Below, one piece after another: positions 8,006 through 16,016 of a DNA stretch of 16,202 bases. A program made the position numbers and the translations under genes. Within the stretch, counting starts at the first letter, position 1. Each line of letters begins with the position of its first letter. A model generated the notes under the pieces. It saw only the letters and a list, made by a program, of their open reading frames with translations, had not been told where the DNA came from and did no database searches. Source of the stretch: an uncultured Muribaculaceae bacterium (GTDB taxonomy: Bacteria > Bacteroidota > Bacteroidia > Bacteroidales > Muribaculaceae). The stretch is from contig CAJTRC010000055.1 of the NCBI GenBank assembly GCA_910578365.1, positions 1-16,202 on the forward strand, read 5' to 3'.

Positions 8006-9034
8006 ATGACTAAGCAAACCGAAATTGACTGGAGCAACCTGCCTTTTGGCTATTATCCGGCTGACTACAATCTCCGCTGCTACTACCGCAACGGCAAATG
8101 GGGCGAAATCGAAGTTTCGTCGGAGGAAACCTTAAACATCCATATCGCGGCCACAACACTGCATTATGGCCAGGAAATCTTTGAAGGCCTCAAGGCATTT
8201 CGTGGTGCCGACGGCAAAATCCGTATCTTCCGTCTGGAAGAAAATGCCCGTCGTCTGCGTGAATCGGCCGAAGGCTTGCTCATGGAGCCTGTGCCCGAAG
8301 ACCTCTTCCGCGAGATGTGTATCCGTGCCGTAAAGCTCAACGAATACCTCGTGCCCCCCTACGGCAGCGGTGCGTCGCTCTATATCCGTCCGCTCGAAAT
8401 CGGCCTTACTCCCCGTATCGGTGTGAAGACATCCGACGAATACCTGTTTATGGTTATGGTTACCCCCGTAGGCCCGTACTTCAAGACCGGTTTCGGTTGC
8501 ACCGATATCTGCATCACCCGTCAGTTCGACCGTGTGGCTCCGCGCGGCACAGGCCGCTTCAAATGCGGCGGCAACTATGCAGCTGCCCTCAAGGCAAGTG
8601 AAATGGCCCACGACAAGGGTTACTCGGCTGTTCTATTCCTCGACCCCATGGAAAAGAAATATCTCGATGAGTGCGGCCCGGCCAACTTCTTCGCTGTAAA
8701 AGACGGCAAATACATCACCCCAAAGAGCGACTCGATTCTCCAGAGCATCACCAATATGAGCCTTCAGGCGCTGGCAAAAGACATGGGGCTGGAAGTGGAA
8801 TGCCGCCATATTACCGTGGACGAACTCGAAGAATGTACCGAAGCTGCAGCCATAGGCACCGCCGCAGTGGCTTCGCCAATCGGTGAAATCGACGATCTCG
8901 ACACCGGCAAAAAATACATTATTGCCAAAGACCGCAAGCCCGGACCTGTCACCACTGCTCTGTACAACAAACTCAACGATATCCGCTACGGTGTAGAACC
9001 CGACACTTACGGCTGGAACACAATTGTTGAATAA
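8006..9034 (+). CDS. ilvE: Branched-chain amino acid aminotransferase
   Basis: This 342-residue PLP enzyme of fold type IV belongs to the longer BCAT group resembling eukaryotic BCATs. It interconverts leucine, isoleucine and valine with their 2-keto acids, using glutamate/2-oxoglutarate, in the cytoplasm. Visible signatures are HYGQEIFEGLKAF (53-65), YIRPLEIG (126-133), the PLP lysine Lys186 in TGRFKCGGNYAA, Glu222 in YLDECGPANFF for the pyridine nitrogen, and the phosphate-binding IGTAAVASPIGEI near the C-terminus. The Lys-Glu spacing (36) is close to that in human BCATm. The start is fixed by the first ATG after the promoter, with no upstream in-frame alternative of note. There is no Shine-Dalgarno sequence, as usual in this phylum. 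The stop overlaps the next gene's start (TAATG). Confidence 0.95.
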   Translation: MTKQTEIDWSNLPFGYYPADYNLRCYYRNGKWGEIEVSSEETLNIHIAATTLHYGQEIFEGLKAFRGADGKIRIFRLEENARRLRESAEGLLMEPVPEDLFREMCIRAVKLNEYLVPPYGSGASLYIRPLEIGLTPRIGVKTSDEYLFMVMVTPVGPYFKTGFGCTDICITRQFDRVAPRGTGRFKCGGNYAAALKASEMAHDKGYSAVLFLDPMEKKYLDECGPANFFAVKDGKYITPKSDSILQSITNMSLQALAKDMGLEVECRHITVDELEECTEAAAIGTAAVASPIGEIDDLDTGKKYIIAKDRKPGPVTTALYNKLNDIRYGVEPDTYGWNTIVE

Positions 9035-9573
9035 TGATATATCAACAGATTATCGACAAATACTATCCACAAGGATCTCGCCTCCGCGAGGTCCTTGTGT
9101 CGCATAGCAGGCAAGTGGCCGACCTTGCCCTCGATATAGTACGGCGCAGGCAGCTGCCTCTCGACCCTGTAATGGTGGAAGACGCCGCCATGCTACACGA
9201 CATAGGCATACTCCGAACCGATGCTCCCGGCATTGAATGTCGTGGTACCGAACCATACATACGCCACGGACTGTTAGGCGCCGAACTGCTGCGGGCCGAA
9301 GGTGCTCCCGACGAAATTGTGCGCGTGGCCACCACACACACCGGCACCGGACTTACCGCCGATGACATTGCCCGCCGAGAACTGCCACTGCCGCCGGGCG
9401 ACTACATGCCGGCGTCGCTGCTCGAGCGACTGGTGTGCTATGCCGACAAATTCTTCTCCAAATCGCGTGGCAAACAGCGCAAGACTCTTGAACAGGTCCG
9501 AGCCACCATGGGGCGCCTCGGACCCGAAACTCTTGAGCGTTTCGAGCAACTTCATCGCGAATTCGGCGACTGA
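9034..9573 (+). CDS. HD-domain (HDIG) metal-dependent phosphohydrolase
   Basis: The 179-residue cytoplasmic protein has the full HD-domain ligand set: His24 (SHSRQVAD), His55-Asp56 in the motif HDIG (55-58), His78, His102 (TTHTGTG) and Asp138 (YADKF). These should bind one or two divalent metals, and the family hydrolyses phosphomonoesters or phosphodiesters, often of nucleotides. The substrate cannot be read from the sequence. A basic C-terminal stretch (SKSRGKQRK) follows the last ligand. Its ATG shares one base with the ilvE stop (TAATG), which predicts translational coupling and joint expression. This start gives a normal-length small HD protein, so no other start is needed. Confidence 0.85.
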   Translation: MIYQQIIDKYYPQGSRLREVLVSHSRQVADLALDIVRRRQLPLDPVMVEDAAMLHDIGILRTDAPGIECRGTEPYIRHGLLGAELLRAEGAPDEIVRVATTHTGTGLTADDIARRELPLPPGDYMPASLLERLVCYADKFFSKSRGKQRKTLEQVRATMGRLGPETLERFEQLHREFGD

Positions 9574-9590
9574 AACCGATACAAAGTCTG

Positions 9591-9656
9591 TAAATTTTGT
9601 TATTTATAAATATTGCGCAGATTGGTTGCGCAGCCTATGCCGAACTTTGCGGCATA
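9591..9656 (+). promoter_or_regulatory. Repeat-containing putative promoter/operator of the 295-residue protein gene
   Basis: The segment holds two copies of TTGCGCAG (9613-9620 and 9626-9633, 13 bp apart). Next comes a 7-bp inverted repeat, TATGCCG (9636-9642) and CGGCATA (9650-9656), around the loop AACTTTG. The loop carries a near-match to the -7 box (GAACTTTGC, 9642-9650), with TTG at 9622-9624 as a possible -33 (17-nt spacer). A second candidate -7 is TAAATTTTG at 9591-9599. The inverted repeat is not followed by T on the + strand, so it is not a terminator. A regulator-binding site overlapping the promoter is a reasonable inference. Confidence 0.35.
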
Positions 9657-9682
9657 AAAAATAACACACACATTTACAGATT

Positions 9683-10570
9683 ATGAAGAAGGACATGATA
9701 TTTTTTGCGACTGATGGCCGGGGCCTGACCTCGACATCGGCCAACCATATCGCCAATATGGCCAAAGAAAAGGTGCGCGGCATAGAGTCGTGGCTTGGCG
9801 GCTTGCTGCTGTACTCTACATCCGTGGCTCTGATAGGCAGCGACAGCGAAAAGCCCCTGACAGTAGGGGCTGTAGCCGCCGACCTCGAATCGGTGACAGG
9901 ACGACTACGCGCAGTGGCCAAAGCCAAGTCGCTCATAGCATGGCTGCGCGAGGCTATAAAGGCGCGTGAGCGTCTGTTGGACGAAGTCGAGGCATATACA
10001 CTCGAGGATTTCTGCCGCGACCGAGGCATCGACTTGCCTAAGCCTCCGCAAATGGGCAAGTCGCTCAGCGAAGACGATTATTACGCATCGTTGTCGGTGG
10101 CCGAGCGCAACCGCTATTACGAACTCGAAACCCTGGCCGCTGTGATAGGCGAAGCCATACACCCCGGCGGCAGTCTGGCGAATGCACGCGAGGCCCTGGA
10201 GCACCGCTTGCAGGCTCCGAACGAAGTGAAAGGCAACGGACGCGACGCTCTTATCTACACCTATACACCTACAGTAGCGCCCGAAACGGTCGATGACCTT
10301 TACTTCAGCCTGCAGAAACTGCACCGCGAAACACAGGCGTCGCTGAACAGCATTAAATTTGAATGTGAAAAGGCGGTGAAGTCATCTCTGCTGTCCGCAA
10401 AGACCGAATACGCCAATGCCACCAAGGCCTACTCGGAACGCCTCGAAGTGCTTCGGGCCGAATTGTCGAAATACCGCAGCGAGCAAGCCCGTGCCATAGG
10501 CGACTACAAGATTGTAATACCCGAATCGCTGCGGTCAATTTATGACGAAGTATCGCATTTAGGCAAATAG
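9683..10570 (+). CDS. Unrecognised 295-residue protein with C-terminal coiled coil
   Basis: I do not recognise this protein. It opens MKKDMIFFATDGRGLTSTSA, a Ser/Thr/Gly-rich start, then has a moderately hydrophobic stretch (about 36-51) too short and weak to call a membrane helix. A helical, charged region follows (66-110). The middle (120-200) contains KSLSEDDYYASLSVAERNRY and a proline-bearing YTYTPTVAPETVDD. The C-terminal part (about 205-275) is heptad-like and rich in K/E/A, likely a coiled coil. There is no signal peptide and no obvious catalytic motif. Codon use matches the neighbours, so recent transfer is not suggested. It sits 109 bp after the HD gene behind its own repeat-rich promoter region, and a hairpin-rich non-coding segment follows. 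The reading frame is convincing; the function is unknown. Confidence 0.8.
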   Translation: MKKDMIFFATDGRGLTSTSANHIANMAKEKVRGIESWLGGLLLYSTSVALIGSDSEKPLTVGAVAADLESVTGRLRAVAKAKSLIAWLREAIKARERLLDEVEAYTLEDFCRDRGIDLPKPPQMGKSLSEDDYYASLSVAERNRYYELETLAAVIGEAIHPGGSLANAREALEHRLQAPNEVKGNGRDALIYTYTPTVAPETVDDLYFSLQKLHRETQASLNSIKFECEKAVKSSLLSAKTEYANATKAYSERLEVLRAELSKYRSEQARAIGDYKIVIPESLRSIYDEVSHLGK

Positions 10571-10575
10571 TTTAT

Positions 10576-10888
10576 AGGCTGTGGCAGGCCTGACGGTAGC
10601 CCGTTTGCGGCGTCGGCAGGCCGAATATCGGCTGACGGTGCATTCATTATATATGAAATCGAAATCCAAGGGCGCCACTCTGTGGCTGCCAACGGAAGGA
10701 AACAAGCAAAAAAAGAGTTTGTCCGCGACTGCAAATCTCGAAGCGGGGGCGCCGGACGAGTGCGCCTGCCCGCACGCCGGTGAAAGCCTGACGGCCGGAG
10801 GCAGTTCTTGTTCTCGAGCAGTCGGCGGGTTATTGATATGGTTCTCGTTTTAGATATTGTATGCACCGCCTTGCGGTAGCCACAGCCT
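10576..10888 (+). ncRNA. Candidate structured non-coding RNA (strand tentative)
   Basis: No convincing protein gene occupies 10571-10964. The ends of this 313-nt segment are perfectly complementary: AGGCTGTGGC (10576-10585) and GCCACAGCCT (10879-10888). Inside are local hairpins. GGCCTG (10587-10592) pairs with CAGGCC (10617-10622), extended inward. GGC-GCCAC (10671-10678) pairs with GTGGC-t-GCC (10682-10690) around loop TCT. CGGA (10693-10696) pairs with TCCG (10722-10725), with AAAC/GTTT inside. CCGG-GTGCG (10752-10764) pairs with CGCAC-CCGG (10771-10780). ACCGC (10865-10869) pairs with GCGGT (10873-10877). A strong hairpin follows at 10901-10928. I find none of the conserved blocks of RNase P RNA, tmRNA or SRP RNA. 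The + strand is inferred from the following hairpin. It could instead be a structured 3' UTR of the preceding gene or a decayed region. Confidence 0.35.
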
Positions 10889-10900
10889 TCTCATAATGAT

Positions 10901-10936
10901 AGAGGGGCGCCATCAATGGCGCCCCTCTGTTGGTTT
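10901..10936. terminator. Strong hairpin between convergent units, probable terminator
   Basis: AGAGGGGCGCCAT (10901-10913) and ATGGCGCCCCTCT (10916-10928) are perfect reverse complements, effectively a 12-bp stem with a TCAA loop. It is followed on the + strand by GTTGGTTTAATT, a weak T tract. It separates the + strand unit ending with the unrecognised gene or candidate RNA from the opposing surface-protein gene, whose stop is 37 bp away. It can serve both directions, although the minus-strand side is poor in T. Confidence 0.7.
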
Positions 10937-10964
10937 AATTATAGGTGTTATGTAGAGTGTGCGA

Positions 10965-13900
10965 TTATCGGGTTACGGCAATCTTCTTGACCATACATTC
11001 CTGTCCGGATACAACTTCAACGATAAGAATGCCCTCGCCAAAGCCCTGTACTGGTATCACGTTGCGGCCACGATACTCGCCGACAAGTGTGCCGGCTGCT
11101 GAATATACGCGGCAGATTTCGTATTCGCCATCGATGGTGATGCCGCTGTCTTTCGAATATCTGATGCCTATGCTGCTGTCTGCAGCAGCGTTCTCTACAC
11201 CTGTGCGTTCCGACATAAAGAACGACACGTTGGGCAGGGTGTGGTAGCTGCCGTTAGGCTCCTGAGTGAAATCGAATCGGTCGGCTCCACGGTAAAGACA
11301 GGTGTGGAAAAGCGGATTGCTCAACGAAAATTCAGCCTCGAAGTATGCAGGAGTCATGGTTTCGCTGTCGTGGCGGGTGAATACACAGAGGTTGCCGCCG
11401 GTATAATGGAACGGCGTGTCGAACAGAATGGCGACAGTCTTGTTGGCCGGGTTAATCTCGATACGTCCCTCATACACAGGAGTAAGAAGTTCTTCCTCAA
11501 TCATTACGTTGTCGTAGAAGTCTTTCTTGTCAACGCAGGCAAGCGCTACCTCGAAATTGACCGAACTTACGGTCTGTTCCATAGCCGTGTAGATGTAGTA
11601 TACAATAGCCTTGATGTCGGCATTGGTGTAATCACCCATTCTTTCGGCGGGATATATTGTCTGAACCGCACTGTGCGGGTATGTACCGTAGAACGGCGCG
11701 TATCCGGTGCCTGAGGTTCCGTCCTTTATGTGCAGCATTTTGCCGCTTCCGAATACAGTTACAGTGAATTCCCGGCCAAGGTTATTGTCGTTGTTGCTGT
11801 CGCCTTCCAGCACTACACGCGGTCTGACGGTTACTACGCCTTCGTTTGCCGGAGTCCATCCGATGTTGACAGTTTGGGTCATCTGGCTCTTTATGGGGGT
11901 GGTATATTCGCAGGAAGCCACGGCATAACCTTCCTCATCCACAAGCTCTACGGTAAATTTTTCGACAGTATTGTATCCGTTGTTTGTGACATCGACCAGA
12001 TAGATTGATTCGGTGCCTGTATTGGCTATAGTATTGCCGTTTAAGTCGTTGGCCGACATGTCGGTTTCAGCTACTTCCTGGACAGAGAACTTATAGAACT
12101 GCAAGGGCATAGCGTTGCGGGCCTGAAATCCGAAGCAGTAAGGGCCTGATTCAGCTACGGTGAAAGGCACTGCGTGCATCACCCATTCTATGTCGTTGGT
12201 TTCGCCGTCGGTTTCGGCAAGTTTTACGGTCATGCTTTCTGGTGTCTGTTTTTTGCCTATAGCCAGTGTGGTATTGGCGGGGAAGTGGCTGCCCAGCAGA
12301 CGCAGGTCGTATTTCACCACGTAGAGCTTTCCGGCTTCAAGAGCTATCGAGGGTGAAATAATCCAGTCATTGACAGTGGTTTCTGGATTAAGGATATTCT
12401 CCGGATAGTAGCGGAAGAAGCTGTCGTATGTTCCGGCCCAGCCGGTGTTGTGTACATACCATGAATATTCGTCCTGGTCGAGGTTGAAGATTTTCCACTG
12501 GTTCACCTGGTCTTTGTCGTTGAGGTTGGCGTCAAACGGTACCTGATGGGGATTGCCTGCCACAACAGGCTGTGATGCTCCGGTGCCACCTTTGCCGGCA
12601 GAAGTCGATGCGGTCACTTCGTAGTAGTAACCGTGCATATCGCTGATGTCGTTGTCGGTAAGCGAGGTTGCGGTAGAGTTTTCGAGCAGCATAGCACCGT
12701 CGGGGGCGCGGCGTACGCTGTAGACAAGCTGACTGGCGTCAATCCATCCGCCGTGAAGTCCGCTCTGCGGAGCTGTCCAGCTCACGCTTACTGAATTGGC
12801 ATCGTCGTTAGCCGCTGCCATTACGGCCGGAGCAGCCGGCACATCCTCGCCAATCCAGATTTCAGAGGCGAAAGTACGGCGTCCTTCAGCTACGTCGTTT
12901 GACGCTGCAACGCTGTAAGTGTGGTTGCCTGCAGGAACATCGGTGTCGGTCCATGATGCAGTGGCTCCTGCATCGAGGCCTGTTATGGTGGTTACAGTTA
13001 CGTCGTCGCGGTAAATGACAATATCGACTTTGGCCAAATCGTCGCCACCGGCAGTCTTTGACGGGTTTTTCCAAGTAAGTTCAGCTGTCGGGACACCTGA
13101 AGCTCCGGCAGTGACGGCAAGATCCTCCACAATGGCCGGCGCGCCTTTAGGCAGCGGATTCGAGTCGATGTAGAGGCCTATGATTTCGCTGTCGGTGCCT
13201 ATTGCGCCGACAGCTTCCTTTTCGTAAGTCCAGTTGGGAGTACGCAGGAATTTTATGAGTTTTGAAATGCCGTTTCCGCTGTTATCAGCAGTATACGAAG
13301 CCCAGTATGATACACCCTTGCCGAAGTCGTGCGCCATAGACTGCACTCCGAGAGGAGTTATCTCCATGTCGAGCAGTTCATAATTGAGGTAGCCGCCCCA
13401 CTTCGAAACCTCCCACAGCATGCCGTTTTCGTCGATGCCTATCAGAGAGCCATCGGCATCAGCCATCAGCGACACAAGCATATGCTCCTCCTGTTGTCCA
13501 ACCAGAGTGGCATCGCCGGTAGCAGGGTCGATTGTGAAAATGCCGAACGGAGCGTTAGCCTCGTCTCCCTCCACTTCGGCATCGTTCATGTTGTATCCGG
13601 CGGCATATATCTGTCCGGATGTGGGGTCGTAAGTTATGTCGGAATAAATGATATTGCCTGCGAGGTCAAATTTCCAGTCGTAAGTCTTCACTTCCTTTAT
13701 CGTCATGGTGTTCATGTCGAGGGTGAGGAACTTCGAAGCCAGAATGCCGTCGTCGGAATGTATGATGTAATACACATTGTCGTGGCAAGTGGCCGCAGTG
13801 ATGTTGTAGTTCGACAAATCGAACAGTTCTTCTTCTTCCGAAGGATTGTCGACCGGGAATGACACGAGCCGCCCGGAACTTGCAGTAGTGGAATACACAC

Positions 13901-14003
13901 GTATTCCGTATGCCATGCTTGGCCTGGATGACTCTTGACCGGATGCTGCAGTTGCTCCGGCAAGCAGCGTGGCTGTGATAAGGCTGGTTGTAAATCTGTT
14001 CAT
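10965..14003 (-). CDS. T9SS-secreted multidomain surface protein (FN3, anchor-J-like, type A sorting tail)
   Basis: The 1012-residue exported protein has a signal peptide at about 1-22 (MNRFTTSLITATLLAGATAA). Residues 30-285 form a beta-rich, propeller-like region with repeated patterns of the form LTLDMNT, ITYDPTSG, FTIDPATGD. Two fibronectin type III-like domains follow (about 290-385 and 388-485). Residues 488-645 resemble the choice-of-anchor J / jelly-roll module (WIISPSIALEAGKLYVVKYD). Residues 650-752 look CARDB-like (VTNNGYNTVEKFTVEL, NNDNNLGREFTV). Residues 755-930 form a module often seen in Bacteroidales surface proteins (YAPFYGTYPHSAVQTIYPAE). The last 70 residues resemble a type A T9SS C-terminal sorting domain ending MVKKIAVTR. 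No catalytic motif is visible; adhesion or binding is the likely role. It lies 169 bp downstream of a membrane AraC regulator. Confidence 0.88.
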   Translation of the reverse strand: MNRFTTSLITATLLAGATAASGQESSRPSMAYGIRVYSTTASSGRLVSFPVDNPSEEEELFDLSNYNITAATCHDNVYYIIHSDDGILASKFLTLDMNTMTIKEVKTYDWKFDLAGNIIYSDITYDPTSGQIYAAGYNMNDAEVEGDEANAPFGIFTIDPATGDATLVGQQEEHMLVSLMADADGSLIGIDENGMLWEVSKWGGYLNYELLDMEITPLGVQSMAHDFGKGVSYWASYTADNSGNGISKLIKFLRTPNWTYEKEAVGAIGTDSEIIGLYIDSNPLPKGAPAIVEDLAVTAGASGVPTAELTWKNPSKTAGGDDLAKVDIVIYRDDVTVTTITGLDAGATASWTDTDVPAGNHTYSVAASNDVAEGRRTFASEIWIGEDVPAAPAVMAAANDDANSVSVSWTAPQSGLHGGWIDASQLVYSVRRAPDGAMLLENSTATSLTDNDISDMHGYYYEVTASTSAGKGGTGASQPVVAGNPHQVPFDANLNDKDQVNQWKIFNLDQDEYSWYVHNTGWAGTYDSFFRYYPENILNPETTVNDWIISPSIALEAGKLYVVKYDLRLLGSHFPANTTLAIGKKQTPESMTVKLAETDGETNDIEWVMHAVPFTVAESGPYCFGFQARNAMPLQFYKFSVQEVAETDMSANDLNGNTIANTGTESIYLVDVTNNGYNTVEKFTVELVDEEGYAVASCEYTTPIKSQMTQTVNIGWTPANEGVVTVRPRVVLEGDSNNDNNLGREFTVTVFGSGKMLHIKDGTSGTGYAPFYGTYPHSAVQTIYPAERMGDYTNADIKAIVYYIYTAMEQTVSSVNFEVALACVDKKDFYDNVMIEEELLTPVYEGRIEINPANKTVAILFDTPFHYTGGNLCVFTRHDSETMTPAYFEAEFSLSNPLFHTCLYRGADRFDFTQEPNGSYHTLPNVSFFMSERTGVENAAADSSIGIRYSKDSGITIDGEYEICRVYSAAGTLVGEYRGRNVIPVQGFGEGILIVEVVSGQECMVKKIAVTR

Positions 14004-14066
14004 GTTTATTGGTTTATAATTGTGATTGTCTGTGTGTGATTGTTCGACTGTATGTTATTTTGCTTG

Positions 14067-14074
14067 CAAATATA
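14067..14074 (-). promoter_or_regulatory. Putative -7 box of the surface-protein gene
   Basis: Read on the minus strand the bases are TATATTTG followed by C, a full TAnnTTTG match. The ATG is 63 bases further on, giving a leader of about 55-60 nt. The -33 region (TTTTCG about 22 nt upstream) is imperfect, as expected for a promoter helped by an activator. The gene thus appears to have its own promoter rather than depend only on read-through from the regulator gene. Confidence 0.6.
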
Positions 14075-14172
14075 GTGTATGTTTCTGTAGAGTGAGCGAA
14101 AATAGGCGTAAAATAAGTCTTAAATTCAGTATTCAGAACAAAATTCAGGCAATTGTGTATGTGCGGTCCGGC

Positions 14173-15978
14173 CTATAGCCGGTTCTCGAGGCTGCGGTTA
14201 GCCTGGCGTATGAACTCGGTTGTGGTCATTCCGGTCACAGCCTTGAATACGGTCGAAAAGTGTGTTCTTGATTTGTAGCCTACATTTTCGGCTACTGCAG
14301 CTATCGTAGGTCTGATGCCTGGAGCAGTGAGCTGGCGGCATGCTTCGGCTATGCGATATTCGCCCACAAAGGTACTGAAACTTTTTCCGGTAAATGAATT
14401 AATGGCCTGTGATAAGCGCCGTGAATGTATTCCGGATATGTGCGACAATGTTTCGATGGTGAAATCAGGATTGTAGATTTCGCGGTTTTCAGCCATAATC
14501 TGCCTGATACGCTCGAATGTGGTGTAGGCCTCGTCGGTACAGTCTTTTTTCTTTTTGCCCGGTTCCGTTCTGCCGTCGGTGTCGTTTGTCGGAGTCATCC
14601 GACAGTCTTCGCTGTCTGAGTCGGGCGAATTATTATGAGCCGCCTGAACCGTCCGGACAAAAACCGGCGAAGACGACGACAGAGCGTCGGCAAGCTCAAT
14701 GTTTTTATAAAAAAGGCTCGCGTTTGTTTCCCTCAGCATGCGGTTTTTGCGGAATATCCACAGCAACATCAGCAAGATGGCTACCGCGCTGACTCCCAGG
14801 GTAAGCATTATGGTCTGCTGTTTGTTTTGCTTTATTATGAGTATCTGTCGTTCAGCCTCGTTCTGTTTCAGTCGGTTTTCCATTTCCGACACTTTCCATT
14901 CTTCTTCAATGTTTCTGAGCAGGCCGTATTTATGTGAGTTGTAGAGCGAGTCGCGGACTTTCATGGCGCGGAACTCGCAATCCCGGGCCCGCGATGTATT
15001 GCCTGTAAGTCGGAGGTAGGCGGCTTTTTCCTTGTACAGGAAGTCATAGAGGTCGAACAGACCGTTCGGCGTTATTATCGTTTCGGCTTCCGACAAGCGC
15101 TTGGCTGTGCCGGGTACGTCGTTGATTTTCAGACGCAGATGCGAGGAAATCAGCAACGCAATCGCATGATAGCGGAGTATGGTTATGTCGGGGTTGTCGG
15201 GAGTGGCGAATGTCCGGTCGGTCAGGGCTATGTCAGCGAGCCTTGATGCTGCCGCATAGTCGTTGTTGTCGATGTGGTCCATGGCACCGAGAATCTGTCG
15301 GCAGAATCTTACGAGAACAGAAGTGTCGGGAACCTCAGCCCTGCGGAAGAGTTCGCGTTCTCTTCTTATTGATGGCACGGAGTCGTTAAGAATTGAGATC
15401 CAGGCCAGATTGGCAAACGAATAACCTATCTTGCGGATGTCTTTACGGAGCGAAACATCAAAACCTTTCTTGAGATAATACGATGCTTTCGACAGGTCGT
15501 TGTAGCTGGTGTAGATGTCGGCGAAGGTATAGTAGATGTCGGTCAGCGCAAAGCCATCGTTGTCCCGGCCGTGAGCCTCGCAGATGCCGGCGCTGTTCAT
15601 CAGGCTTACAAGAGCCTGTTGGGCGTTGCCGTACTCATAATAATATATGTGGCCGATGTTGGAATATATTCTTGCCAGGCTTTCCCACTCGTCGGCGGTG
15701 AAATTATCCGTGGGGCGTTTGAGTGCCGTTCGGTACCACAGCAAGGCGGTGTGCGGGTCTTTCTGTTCAAGAAACACCGACCGGCCCTTATGCCTTATCT
15801 GGTCAACCGACATGCCTTTTGACAGGTGCAGCAGGCTGTCGAAGTCGGCTGTGGCTTCGGCAGCGGGTTTTGCGCTTGCGGTGCCGAGTACAGACACTAC
15901 GAAACAGACTGATAGAAGTATCACTCGTCGCACAGTCGGGATTGCAAGTTGGGAGATGTATTTCTTAAATATATCCAT
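14173..15978 (-). CDS. Membrane-bound TPR/AraC-family transcriptional regulator
   Basis: The 601-residue protein runs from the ATG at 15976-15978. A longer in-frame ATG at 16047 exists (624 residues), but a canonical promoter lies inside that extension. The shorter start gives a clean hydrophobic leader (MDIFKKYIS..., hydrophobic core about 18-33). Next come helical TPR-like repeats (about 45-350) with patterns such as ARIYSNIGHIYYYEYGNAQQ and TDIYYTFADIYTSYNDLSKA. A short coiled coil (about 355-387) precedes a single membrane helix (about 391-408). A polar linker (about 440-480) leads to an AraC-type double helix-turn-helix (about 505-595), with SHISGIHSRRLSQAIN in the first half and VGYKSRTHFSTVFKAVTGMT in the second. 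The layout places the TPR sensor in the periplasm and DNA binding in the cytoplasm, as in known Bacteroidota regulators of this type. The likely target is the adjacent T9SS protein gene or its own promoter. Confidence 0.88.
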   Translation of the reverse strand: MDIFKKYISQLAIPTVRRVILLSVCFVVSVLGTASAKPAAEATADFDSLLHLSKGMSVDQIRHKGRSVFLEQKDPHTALLWYRTALKRPTDNFTADEWESLARIYSNIGHIYYYEYGNAQQALVSLMNSAGICEAHGRDNDGFALTDIYYTFADIYTSYNDLSKASYYLKKGFDVSLRKDIRKIGYSFANLAWISILNDSVPSIRRERELFRRAEVPDTSVLVRFCRQILGAMDHIDNNDYAAASRLADIALTDRTFATPDNPDITILRYHAIALLISSHLRLKINDVPGTAKRLSEAETIITPNGLFDLYDFLYKEKAAYLRLTGNTSRARDCEFRAMKVRDSLYNSHKYGLLRNIEEEWKVSEMENRLKQNEAERQILIIKQNKQQTIMLTLGVSAVAILLMLLWIFRKNRMLRETNASLFYKNIELADALSSSSPVFVRTVQAAHNNSPDSDSEDCRMTPTNDTDGRTEPGKKKKDCTDEAYTTFERIRQIMAENREIYNPDFTIETLSHISGIHSRRLSQAINSFTGKSFSTFVGEYRIAEACRQLTAPGIRPTIAAVAENVGYKSRTHFSTVFKAVTGMTTTEFIRQANRSLENRL

Positions 15979-16016
15979 AAAATCGGAGCCGCAGTCTGTA
16001 TTCCCGGAATAGACTG

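Noticed and set aside
9636..9656. Inverted repeat as a terminator after the HD gene
   Set aside because: It is followed by A-rich, not T-rich, sequence on the + strand, and no minus-strand transcript is expected there.
10540..10866. Minus-strand 108-codon frame and + strand 90-codon frame (10581-10853) in the gene-free region
   Set aside because: Translations are rich in Arg/Pro/Ser without domain character, overlap the predicted RNA helices, and have no convincing start signals.
10571..10900. RNase P RNA, tmRNA or SRP RNA as the identity of the structured segment
   Set aside because: The conserved blocks of RNase P (GAGGAAAGTCC-like and ACAGAA-like), tmRNA (3' T-arm and CCA, 5' GGGG) and SRP RNA (GGAAGCAGC-like) were not found on either strand.
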